Shown here in pieces: positions 42,786-53,231 of a DNA stretch of 64,000 nucleotides. Source of the DNA: Prorocentrum cordatum (Eukaryota; Sar; Dinophyceae; Prorocentrales; Prorocentraceae); assembly GCA_963575745.1 (NCBI GenBank), contig CAUYUJ010020690.1, positions 44,324 to 108,323 on the forward strand, written 5' to 3'. How positions within the stretch are numbered: position 1 is the stretch's first letter; each line of letters opens with the position of its first letter. The notes below the pieces were generated by a model, which searched no databases, was not told the origin of the DNA, and was given only the letters and a program-made list of their open reading frames with translations. The position numbers were made by a program, and so were the translations under genes.

Positions 42786-45700
42786 ATACGGCCACCCTTC
42801 GGGTAATAAGGAGGTTGTGGGGGGGGGAGAGGGGGCGGAACCAACATCTGACTCAATCGATCTAACTATCGATCTCACTCAACGGGACACCACGGGACAC
42901 CTCGGGACATCACGGGACACTTGTCGATCTCACTATTGATCTTACTGTCGATCTCACTTTTTGGGACACCACGGGACACCTCGGAGCACCACACCGATCT
43001 CAGTATCGATCTCACGATCGATCTCACTATCGATCTTCCTCAACGGGACACCACGGGACACCACGGGACACCTGTCGATCTCACTATCGATCTCACTATC
43101 GATCTCACTTTTTGGGACACCACGGGACACCACGGGACGCCTCGGGGCACCGCATCGATCTCAGTAAGATCGATCTCAATATGGATCTCAGTATCGATCT
43201 CACTATCGATCTCAATCAACAGGACACCACGGGACATAACGGGACACCACGAGACACCACGGGACACCGCGCGACACCGCGGGACACCGCGAGCCACCGC
43301 GAGCCATCGCCGGACGGGCGGGCGGGGAGAATCAGTTGTCTTGACTTCGCCCTAGCAACGGCGGACACCACGGGACACCAAGGGACACCACGGGACACAG
43401 CGGGACACCGCGGGCCACCGCCGGACGGGCGGGCGGGGGAGAATCATCTGTCTTGACTTTGCCCTAGCAGCGGCGGACACCACGGGACACCACGGGACAC
43501 CGCTGGACACCGCGGGCCACCGCCGGACGGGCGGGAGGGGGAGAATCATTTGTCCAGACTTCGCCCTAGCAACGGCGGGTTCATTCCTCTCGCGCGCCCA
43601 CGCAGCTTCGCCTCGCCCGTACGCCCGACACGCTCGAGCGGAACGATTTCCTGGTTGGGGGTCTCCGTTCCACTGCGATCTCACCCCCCAAAGTCCGACA
43701 CTTGTAGATCAGTAAATACATAAAAACCACACTTCGGGTGATAAGGAGGTTGTGTGGGGGGGGAGAGGGGGGGAACCAACATCTGACTCAATAGATCTCA
43801 CTATCGATCTCACTCAACGGGACACCACGGGACACCACGGGACACCGCGGAACACCGCGGGACACCTCTCGATCTCACTATCGGTCTCACTATCGATCTC
43901 ACTATCGATCTCATTCAACGGAACACCACGGGACAACACGGGACATCACGGGACACCACATCGATCTCACTTCATCTCACTATCGATCTCAGTATCGATC
44001 TCACTCAACGGGACACCACAGGACACCTCGGGACACCCGTCGATCTCACTATCGATCTCGCGATCGATCTCACTTTTTGGGACACCACGGGACGCCTCGG
44101 GGCAACACATCGATCTCAGTATCGCTCTCACTATCGATCTCACTCAACGGGACACCGCAAAACACCTGTCGATCTCACTATCGATCTCACTCAACGGGAC
44201 ACCACGGGACACCTCGGGGCACCACATCGATCTCACTATCGATCTCACTATCGATCTCACGATCGATCTCACTCACTCAACTGGACACCACGGGACACCA
44301 CGGGACACAGCGGGACACCGGCGGGACACCGCGCGGCACCGGCCGCCGGAGGATAAACATTTGGTCTGGCCGCGGCCCAGCCACAGGAGGACTTCGAGAC
44401 CCCCGCGGGACACCGGCAAGACACCACGCGGCACCGGCCGCGAGAGGAGGAACATTTAATCCGCCCGTGGCCAAGCCACAAAAGAATTTCCTCTCGCCCA
44501 CCCACGCAGCTTCGCCTCGCCCGCACGCTCGCACGACACGCACGTCACGAAGCCGAAACCGAATCGATTTCCCAGTAGGGGGGTCTCCGTTGCACGTCGG
44601 ACTCACCCCCCAACCTCCAACATATACATATATACATATATAGATATTTACCTATACGACCACCCTTCGGGTGATAAGGAGGTTGTGGGGGGGGAGAGGG
44701 GGGGGGAACCAACATCTGGCTCAATCGAACCGATCTAACTATCGATCTCACTCAATGGGACACCACGGGATGTCACGGGACACCGCGGGACACCTCTCGA
44801 TCTCACTATCGATCTCACTATCGATCTCACTCAACGGGATACCACGGGACACCACGGGACACCACGGAACATTTGTCGATCTCACTATCGATATCACTAT
44901 CGATCTCACTCAACGGGACACCATAGGACACCACGGGACACCACAGGACACCACATCGATCTCACTATCTGTCTCAGTATCGATCTCACTATCGATCTCA
45001 ATCAACGGGACACCACGGAACACCTCGGGACACCTTTCGATCTCACTATTAATATCACTATAGATCCCACATTGTGGGACACCACGGGACACCACGGAAC
45101 AACTCGGGGGACCACATCGATCTCAGTATCGATCTCAGTATCGATCTCACTCAACGAGACACCACACGACACCACGGGACACCACGGGACACCTGTCGAT
45201 CTCACTATCGATCTCACTATCGATCTCACTTGTTGGGACACCACGGGACACCACGGGACAACACGGAACACCTCGGTGCACCACATCGATCTCAGTATCG
45301 ATCTCGCTTTCGATCTCACTATCGATCTCACTTTTTGGGAAACCACGGGACACCTCGGGACACCTCGGGGCACCACATCGATCTCAATATCGATCTCACT
45401 ATCGGTCTCGCAATCGATCTCACTCAACGGGACACCACGGGACACCACGGGACACAGCGGGACACCGCGGGACACCGCGAGCCACCGCCGGACGGACCGA
45501 CGGACGAGCGGGAGGGGGAGAATCAGTTGTCTTGACTTCGCCCTAGCAACGGCGGACACCACGGGACACCACGGGACACTACGGGATACCGCGGGACACC
45601 GCGAGCCACCGCCGGACGGGCGGGCGGGGGAAAATCATTTGTCTTGACTTCGCCTTAGCAACGGTGGACACCACGAGACACCACGGGACACCACGGGACA

Positions 45701-47210
45701 CCGCTGGACACCGCGAGCCATCGCCGGACGGGCGGGCGGGAGGGGTAGAATCTATTGTCTCGACTTCCCCCTAGCAACGGCGGACACCACGGGACACCAC
45801 GGGACACCGCGGGACACCGCGGGACACCGCGAGCCACCGCCGGACGGGCGGGGGAGAATTATTTACCTTGACTTCGCCCTAGCAACGGCGGGTTCATTCC
45901 TCTCGCGCGCACACGCAGCTTCGCCTCGCCCGCTCGACGCACGCGCGACACGAATGAAACGGAACGATTACCTGGTTGGGGGTCTCCGTCCCACTGCGAT
46001 CTCACCCCCCAACCTCCGATACCTATACGACCACCCTTCGGGTGATAAGGTTGTGGGGTGGGGAGAGGGAGGGGCACCAGCATCTGACTCCATCGATCTC
46101 ACTATCGATCTCACTCAACGGGACACCACGAGACACCACGGGACACCACGGGACACTTGTCGATCTCACTATCGATCTCACTATCGATCTCACTCACCGG
46201 GACACCACGAGACACCACGGGACACCACGGGACACTTGTCGATCTACTATCGATCTCACTATCGATCTCACTCACCGGGACACCATAGGACATCACGGGA
46301 CACCTCGGGACTCCACATCAATCTCACTATCGATCTCAGTATCAATCTCACGATCGATCTCACTCAAGAGGACACCACGGGACACCACGGGAAACCTCGG
46401 GACAGCTCGGGTCACCTTTCGATCTCACTATCGATCTCACTAAACGGGACACCACACGACTCCACGGGACACCACGGGACACTACGGGACACCACGGGAC
46501 ACCACGGAACACATGTCGATCTCACTATCGATCTCACTTTCGATCTCACTTTTTGGGACACCACGGGACACCACGGGACACTTGTCGATCTCACTATCGA
46601 TCTCACTATCGATCTCAGTCACCGGGACACCAAAGGACACCTCGGGACACCACGGGACAACACGGAACACCTCGGTGCACCACATCGATCTCAGCATCGA
46701 TCTCACTTTCGATCTCACTATCGATCTCACTTTTTGGGACACCACGGGACACCTCGGGGCACCACATCGATCTCAGTATCGATCTCAGTATCGATCTCAG
46801 TATCGATCTCAATATCGATCTCACTATCGATCTCACTATCGATCTCACTCAACGGGACAACCCGGGACACCACGGGACACCGCGGGACACCACGGGACAC
46901 CGCTGGACGGACGGACGGGCCGGCGGGCGGGGGAGAATCATTTGTCTTCTTGACTTCGCCCTAGCAACGGCGGACACCACGGGACACCACGGGACACCAC
47001 GGGATACCGCGGGACACCGCGAGCCACCGCCGGACGGGCGGGGGAGAATCATTTGTCCTGACTTCGCCCTGGCAGCGGCGGGCTCACTCCTCTCGCGCGC
47101 CCACGCAGCTTCGCCTCGCCTCGCCCGCACGACACGAGCGCAACGGAACGACCTCTTGGTCTGGCCAGGGCTCTCCGCTCCGCTGCGACCTCCCCCCCAA
47201 CCTCCGAGAC
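42785..47210 (+). repeat. Higher-order satellite, four units of about 0.93-1.4 kb
   Basis: Each unit has the same order: a start block (TATACG.CCACCCTTCGGGTG with one variable base, then GATAAGGAGGTTGTGGGGG), an array of CGATCTCACTAT 12-mers mixed with GGGACACCAC 10-mers, a GCCGGACGGGCGGG...GACTTCGCCCTAGCAACGG block, and an end block (CCCACGCAGCTTCGCCTCGC, TCTCCGTTCCACTGCGATCT, CACCCCCCAACCTCC). Starts are near 42785, 43715, 44655 and 46018. Unit 2 lacks or has diverged some blocks. Confidence 0.9.
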
Positions 47211-47400
47211 ACACAGACACACATGTGTGTGCGTGCATGTGCATATGTATAGACTCCTACGCGAAGGGGACCAGAGGTAACTCTGGCCTCGGCAGCGGGG
47301 CAGCAGCAACTGCGCCCATGGCAGGCTGCAGCTCTGCGCGTGCCTCCCGCACTGCTGCAGCCGACGCCCACGGGGCGCGCGCCCCCCGGTGCGCCCACAG

Positions 47401-47562
47401 TTACCAGCCTCGAACGTACCCCTATCCCTAAGATTGACACGCCAAAAGACGATGACAGTCCTAGGGATCCGCCCTCACAAAATACGGGAAGCCCTCAGAT
47501 TGGCATCGTGAGGAGGAGGTGCCCAGCACAGGGACAGGGATACGTATGTTCCAGGCTGGTAA
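47401..47562. mobile_element. MITE, TTACCAGCCT family, copy 2 (162 bp, 5-bp target duplication)
   Basis: Ends TTACCAGCCTCGAACGTACC and, complemented, TTACCAGCCTGGAACATACG; the interior is colinear with copy 1 at 27511-27668. It is flanked by CACAG on both sides. The different flanking 5-mer in each copy argues for true target duplications. Confidence 0.88.
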
Positions 47563-47634
47563 CACAGGGCGGTGCCCGGGCGACATCATTCGGGGACCGC
47601 CCGCCCGCGGTGAGGCGCCCACGGGGCGGTGCGA

Positions 47635-47740
47635 GGAGGAGGAGGAGGAGGAGGAGGAGGAGGAGGAGGGAGGAGGAGGGAGGAGGAGGAGGGAGGAGGA
47701 GGGAGGAGGAGGAGGAGGAGGAGGAATAGGAGGAGGCACC
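47635..47740. repeat. (GGA)n microsatellite
   Basis: About 105 bp of GGA and GGGA. Confidence 0.93.
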
Positions 47741-47869
47741 GCCCGCCCGCGGGGAGGCGCCCGCGCGGGCGCCCCCCCGGCGAACAAAGAAGCCCGGCGG
47801 CCGCCCGGGCTTAGCGCAGCGGCGGGGCGCCCGCGAGGCGCCCGGCGGGCCGCCTTCCGGGCTCCTGCG

Positions 47870-48140
47870 TGCTCCCCTCCTCGCCTCCTCGCCTCCTCGC
47901 CTCCCCGATCCCCTCCTCGCCTCCTCCCTCCCTCCCACCTCGCCTCCCTCCTCGCCTCCTCGCCTCCCTCCTCCCTCCCTCCTCGCCTCCCTCCTCCTCC
48001 CTCCCTCTCTCCTCCCTCCTCGCCTCCTCGCCTCCCCGACCCCCTCCTCGCCTCCTCCCTCCCTCCCTCCTCGCCTCCCTCCTCGATCCTCGCCTCGCCT
48101 CTCTCCTCCCTCCTCGCCTCCTCGCCTCCCCGATCCTCCC
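47870..48140. repeat. CCTCCTCGCCTCC degenerate tandem repeat
   Basis: Units CCTCCTCGCCTCC and CCTCCCTCC over about 270 bp. Larger segments repeat within it (CCTCGCCTCCTCGCCTCCCC at about 47885 and 48015). Confidence 0.9.
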
Positions 48141-48526
48141 ACCACGCTGTGCTTCTCCACCGCCGACGGCCGCGCTGGCGACGAGGGCGGACGGCGCCGA
48201 GGGGCGACGTCCGCCGGCGACCGCGCGGGTGTCGCCTATAGGCCAGGCGCGCTGGCTGCAGCGGAGCCTGACCTGCCCCCTTTGCCGGGAGGACCCCGGG
48301 GCCGCACACCCACCCGAATATTTACGAGCGGAAGCCTGTGAGTCCCGATTGGACGCGCTGTGCGGGCGGTGCGTGTAGAATCGCACGGACGTGTACCGCA
48401 TCCAGCACACACAGCATACAAGCACACAAGTGTGTGTACCAGAGCTGCGCGCTCTCTCTCTCTCTCTCTGTGCATATCTATGTGTGTTGCATATGTATGC
48501 TCATGTATTTTCGCGATGCCACAGTT

Positions 48527-50041
48527 CTACATCCCACAGCTGTCCTTACGAGAGCCGCCTGGCGATTTGATCTCACATGTCGCCGAACCGATCATATACT
48601 GCATCTCCGCACTAGAGCCTCTCTCCTTCGGATCGTCCCTGTCCGGCGACCCTGTCAGATTCTTCCGCGGCGGCGCTTGCCTGTAAGCTGCGCTGCAGAC
48701 GAGACACACCAGCAGCCAAAGCATCCCGCTCGGCGACGCGTGCTTGTCCCAGATTAAAACGTTCAGGATGACACTGACCAGCTTGCATACCACCCCCAGC
48801 AGCGTGTAGGCCGTGGCGGACACCTTGGACCGGCAGTTCCAACCGGACCAGCTTATGCCGATGCCGATCACGCACGAGACGCAAAGCCAGCACGTCGCCT
48901 GGAGGTCTATCTTGGTGGTTGGAAACCTGGAAGCCTCCCCAGCGGCGATGGCAGTGGCGAACATGGGCAGCAGCCCAAGCGCGTTGGTGTAGAAGGTCGC
49001 GCCCCAAACAGGGGAACGAAACTGCACCCCAGAGATCAGCCTCTTGCCATACGTCATCTCAAAGACGATGCCGGCGAGATTCAGGCAGACCCACTTGTAC
49101 GCCGAAACCCCCAGCAAGGCAAACTGGCTGTCGGCGTGGACGTAGCCGACCGCACCCACGACTAAGCCCAGCAGGGCCAGTACCGATCGTAGAAAAAGAA
49201 AGAGCGACTTAAGGATAAACTTTCGACGGTCCGCGCGGACTTCTTGGATCTGCGCCGGACCCCCCCTGGCGCGCTCCGCGCGCCAGGGGCGGCGCCGGAG
49301 GCGCCGAGACAGGGTGGCCCGGGCGCCGATGCAAGAAATCCGCGCGCACCGTCGAAAGTTTATGTTCATGCCGGTTTATCTTCTTCGGGATCGCGCGTCG
49401 GGCAGCTCCCGCCCGAGGAACATCCAGTCCAGCACGCTCACGCAGAGCGGCGACAGGGCCCGGAAGACGATGACGGTCTCGATGTTCGAGGCCGCCAGGG
49501 CCCTGCCGTTGGAGTACAGCGAGAGGTTGAAGGAGCAGATGTAGGGGATGAAGGTCGCGACGGCGCTCCTGCAGGAGCAGGAGCACATCCCACCATGGCC
49601 TCCTCCTCCTCCTCCCTCCTCCTCCTCCTCCTCCTCCTCCTCCTCCTCCTCCTCCTCCATACCCGTCGTCCTCTGCCTGGGAGACGGAGGAGGGGGAAGG
49701 GTGCACGGGTATGCGTTTGTGTCAGGGCAGTACCAGGAGAACAGGTCGGCTTCAATCAACTTGGAGGTGCGCAGGACGAGAATGAAACCAACCGTCGCGG
49801 CCAATTGTGAGCAGAAAATTAAGCCTGGCAAAGGAACGTGATGAATCGCCACCTTGTTTGTCACGATCGCCAAGCTCGAGCATGTCGCGTAGGCTGCAAC
49901 ACTTACCCCAGTGGTTAGCCTGATCGATCGCCCGTCACCGACCCCAGCCGACATTGACCGACTATACCATGTTGGATGTGTCGGCGCCGTCTGAGCCACA
50001 ACAACTATAGATGCGCCGGCGACCACGAACAACATATACAT
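48527..50041 (-). CDS. Nucleotide-sugar transporter, GDP-mannose transporter-like, three exons
   Basis: Exons 50041-49734, 49568-49389 and 49184-48527 join to an uninterrupted 381-codon protein (352 if the Met at 49954 is used). Exon 1 reads SVAAYATCSSLAIVTNKVAI, the first helix with the VNK-like motif. Exon 2 has SNIETVIVFRALSPLCVSV, matching (V)ETV(I/V)VFR..(T/S)PL. Exon 3 reads GAVGYVHADSQFALLGVSAY, then GIGISWSGWNCRSKVSATAY, TLLGVVCKL and NVLIWDKHASPSG, the conserved end of GDP-mannose/NDP-sugar transporters (DMT superfamily). About ten helices are expected; such proteins exchange nucleotide-sugars for nucleoside monophosphates across Golgi membranes. The hydrophilic tail of about 50 residues has no motif. 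The first ATG lies inside a 48-bp local duplication, so 49954 is the safer start. Substrate is uncertain. Confidence 0.88.
49190..49388 (-). mobile_element. Introner: inverted-repeat element forming intron 2 of the transporter
   Basis: The 199-bp element is flanked on both sides by the 5-bp direct repeat CGATC on the coding strand (plus-strand GATCG at 49185-49189 and 49389-49393). Its two ends pair: both have ATAAACTTTCGACGG at the same distance (25 bases) from the flanking repeat, and pairing continues with CGCGCGGA..TTCTTG. Excising the element with one CGATC restores LPDARSVLALLGLVVGAVGY exactly in phase. No cut within the ambiguous 5 bp gives GT-AG or GC-AG, so splicing must be non-canonical. 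This is the structure described for introners in dinoflagellates and Amoebophrya. Confidence 0.85.
49569..49733 (-). other. Intron 1 of the transporter gene (GT-AG, 165 bp) with a (GAG)n tract
   Basis: The donor is TCCTG|GTACTG and the acceptor CTCCTGCAG|GAGCG. Removal restores DLFSW-SAVATF in phase. The intron contains about 45 bp of GAG repeat, which the unspliced frame would read as poly-Glu. Confidence 0.85.
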
Positions 50042-50289
50042 TCATAGCCAGAAGGGAGTGCGGGCCAGATCATGAATATGAAGGGGCCCCAGGACACACA
50101 AATGAATACACACAAATAAAATGATCCCCCATAGTTTCCTATATTTTCTGGGTTTTTGTCTTCCCCCCCACTTCCCATATTTTCCCATGTTTTCTGGAGA
50201 ATCGAGGATTAAGTGTGTCTGTGCGATTTTTCCTCTCCTGAAACATATACATTCATAGCCAGAAGGGAGTGCGGGCCAGATCATGAATA
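50031..50289. repeat. 48-bp direct duplication around a dispersed repeat
   Basis: The segment AACATATACATTCATAGCCA...CATGAATA is present at 50031-50078 and 50242-50289, identical over 48 bp. Between them lies 163 bp that matches the dispersed repeat at 30659-30795. The duplication overlaps the first possible start codon of the transporter. Confidence 0.9.
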
Positions 50290-50399
50290 GGAGACTCCAA
50301 AATACCAGCCGGAGCATTCCTAAATAGAAGGGCTTACCGGGGCTCTCGACGCTCCAGGAGACAGCCCAGGAGGCCCTCGAGCTCGCCCCAAGACGTCCC

Positions 50400-50492
50400 C
50401 TCCTCCTCCTCCTCCTCCTCCTCCTCCTCCTCCTCCTCCTCCTCCTCCTCCTCCTCCTCCTCCTCCTCCTCCTCCTCCTCCTCCTCCTCCTC
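50400..50492. repeat. (TCC)n microsatellite
   Basis: About 92 bp of nearly pure TCC. Confidence 0.97.
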
Positions 50493-50499
50493 ACAAGAG

Positions 50500-51070
50500 A
50501 CCTCCTAGAGGCCTGGCTAGCCCCCAAGACGGCCCAAGAGGCCCCCAAGACGAACCCGAGGACCCCCCATTGACAACCGCCCCAGAGACCCCCCAAGCCG
50601 CCACAAGACGGCCGCAACGGCCCCCCACGACGGACCCCAGAGGCCCCCGAAGACTGCCCCGAGAGGGGCAACAAGGGAATGCGAAGGTGCCCTAAGTGAC
50701 GGCACCCTGAGGCCAAGATACAGTCGGACCTAGGCAAAAAGAAACATCATTCAAGAACATGAGACACTCCGCCGGCCAAAACAAGCAGACTATCTAAGGG
50801 TACCATCCCCAAGATGCACAAGGACATCCAACAAACGCGAAGAACACCACGGTACCCTCCCCGAACCGACCTCGATCTTACGCCTCGGTCCGACTGTAAC
50901 CCCAGAGACAGCCAAAAGGACTCCAAGACTCTCCGTCGGCCCCGCAAGGAGTCGCAAGAGGCTACCCAAGAGGCCCCTAGGAAGAGGCCTCCAAGAGGCC
51001 CCCGAGACGCCAGGCCACAAGAGGCTCCCAAGAGTCACCCAAGAGGTAAACACCCAATGAGGCCCCCGAG
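50500..51070. repeat. CCCAAGA-type degenerate repeat block
   Basis: CCCCCAAGACGGCCCAAGAG and similar at 50520-50680 and 50970-51060, separated by less repetitive DNA. Confidence 0.75.
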
Positions 51071-51169
51071 AGGAGCGCTGACCCACAACCCAGGCACAAG
51101 GGATCGGCGATCGCTTGGATCGACGTGGCCCACGCGTTAACAAGTGGGTACCCTGTGAGTCATATATGT

Positions 51170-51473
51170 GTATATACCTATATCGGAGGTGAGGGTGTGA
51201 GATCGAAGGGGAACGGAGAGCCCCCCTACCGGGAAATCGGTTTCGGTTTCGTGTTCGTGCGTGCCGTGCGTGCGGGCGAGGCGAAGCTGCGTGGGCGGGC
51301 GAGAAATAAGTCTCCTGTAACTAAGGCGCGGCCGGACCGAAAGTCTCCCGTCCGGCAACCGGTGCCCCGCGGTGTCCCGCCGGTGTCCCGCTCGGGGGCC
51401 GGTGGCGCGCGGTGTCTCCCGCAGGTGTCCCGCCGGTGTCCCGATGATGACGATGATGATGATAATGATGATC

Positions 51474-51517
<44 letters not shown>

Positions 51518-52765
51518 AATGTTGCCGATGATGATGATGATGATGATGATGTTGATGATGTTGCCGCTAATGATGCTGATGATGATGATGATGATGGTGA
51601 TGGTGATGGTGATGGTGGTGATGATGATGGCGTCCCGATGATGATGATGATGATGGTGGTGGTGATGATGATGATGTTGACGATGTTGATGATTCTGATG
51701 GTGATGGTGGTGATGATGGTGCCCCGATGATGATGATGCTGATGATGATGATGATGGTGCCCCGATGATGATGATGACGATGTTGATGATCTTGACGATG
51801 TTGATGACGATCAGATGGTTTGATGATGATGGAGATGATGGTGATGATGATGAAGATGATGGTGATGGTGTCCTGGTGACGATGATGATGATAAGGTTGA
51901 TGATGCTGCTCTTGATGATAAGGGTGATGATTATGCGGGTGTCCAAAGGATGATGAACATGATGATGATGATGACGATGATGTCCCGATGATACGGATTA
52001 TGTTGATGATGGGTTTGATGATGAGGTGATGATGATGATGTTGATGATGGCGGCCCAATGATGGTGATGATGATGATGATGCTGATGTTGATGATGATGG
52101 TGTCCCGATGATGCTGATGATGATGATGGTAATGATGATGATGGTGACGATGATGATGTTCCGATGATGATCACGTTGATGATGGTGTTGCTAATGATGA
52201 TGATGGTGTCCCGGTGATGATAATGATGATGGTGATGATGTTGTTCATGATCATGATGATGATATGTTGGTGGTAGAGGTGTTCCGATGATGATGATGAT
52301 GATGACGGTTTCCCGATGGTGATGCTGCTGATGACGTCGATGACGATGATGTCATGATGATGATGATGGCGATAATGATGATATTGATGATGATGAGGTG
52401 ATTATGATGATGGTGTCCCAATGATGGTGATGATGTTGATGACGTTGATGACGATGATGTTGATGATGATTATGATGACGTTGATTGTGGTATCGATTGT
52501 GATATCGATAGTAAGATCAATAGCTAGACCGAATGTGAGATCGATTGTGAGATCGATACTGAGATCGATAGTGAGATCGATTGTGAGATCGATCGAGTGA
52601 AATGGATCGAGTGAGATCGATTGTGAGGTCGATCGAGTGAGATCGATCGAGCGAGACCAACAGTGAGATCGATAGTGAGATCGATAGTGAGACCGATCGA
52701 ATGAGACGTTGGTTCCTCCCCCCCCGGACCTCCTTATCACCCGAAGGGTGGTCGTATAGTTATAT
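51170..52765 (-). repeat. Fifth, inverted unit of the higher-order satellite, expanded by (GAT)n
   Basis: Read on the minus strand it starts with CCACCCTTCGGGTGATAAGG (near 52755), has CGATCTCACTATC 12-mers (52690-52490), then a (ATC)n expansion, then CGGGACACCGGCGGGACACC (near 51440-51370) and the end block GCTTCGCCTCGCCCGC (near 51275). This is the block order of the four units at 42.8-47.2 kb. Confidence 0.8.
51430..52465. repeat. (GAT)n microsatellite, about 1 kb
   Basis: GATGAT units with GTGATG, GTCCCG and GTTGAT interruptions fill the middle of the inverted satellite unit. GGTGTCCCGATGATG recurs about every 90-150 bp, a trace of the GGGACACC 10-mer. Confidence 0.96.
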
Positions 52766-53036
52766 GTACATATGTGTATATAGCATCCAAGAACTACGCA
52801 CGTATCCCGAGAAACTTCCGAAGAGCACCCCAAGAAACCCCGGCGGGCAGCCGAAGCAGCTCTGTCCTGCAAACCCAGGCACGGCGGCAGGTTGACCGGC
52901 GCCACTTTGACACTCGCTTCAGAGTGGCACGTCGTGGGGCCGGGGAGGAGGAGGAGGAGGTAGATAGATAGATAGAGCGGCATTGGGGGGCAAGGCAGCG
53001 CAATCGGCCGCAAGGATGGGCCCCCGCCGTCGCCGC

Positions 53037-53231
53037 TCAGAGCGGCACCTTCATTGTGATCCCGGCGCCGCGCACGCCGAACACCTTGCCGAACGAGGCG
53101 TAGTCGAGTCGGCCATCCATATTCTCATACTCGCAATCATAGCCCTGCCCACCACTCAGCCAGCTCGTCCTCCGTGACTCCCGCTGGTGGTTTGCCAGTC
53201 TTGTCCGTAGCTCCCGCTTGGAGCTGCGCAC
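53037..53231 (-). other. Possible continuation of the 53.1-55.8 kb ORF in another frame
   Basis: Just past the stop at 53137, the next frame reads GYDCEYENMDGRLDYASFGK and KVFGVRGAGITMKVPL before a stop at 53039-53037. A one-base shift at the shared GGTGGGCAGGGCTATG would join it to AEWWAG. It looks protein-like but was not recognised. Confidence 0.35.

Noticed and set aside
42785-47210. CRISPR array
   Set aside because: Repeats are eukaryotic higher-order satellite units with degenerate 10- and 12-mers; there are no unique spacers of uniform length and no cas genes.
48527-49369. Transporter starting at MNINFRRCARISCIG
   Set aside because: That start lies inside the introner; the conserved protein begins in exon 1 near 49954.
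49376-50041. Transporter exon 1 reading through a poly-Glu stretch
   Set aside because: The poly-Glu comes from a (GAG)n tract inside a GT-AG intron (49733-49569); removing it restores the family's spacing.
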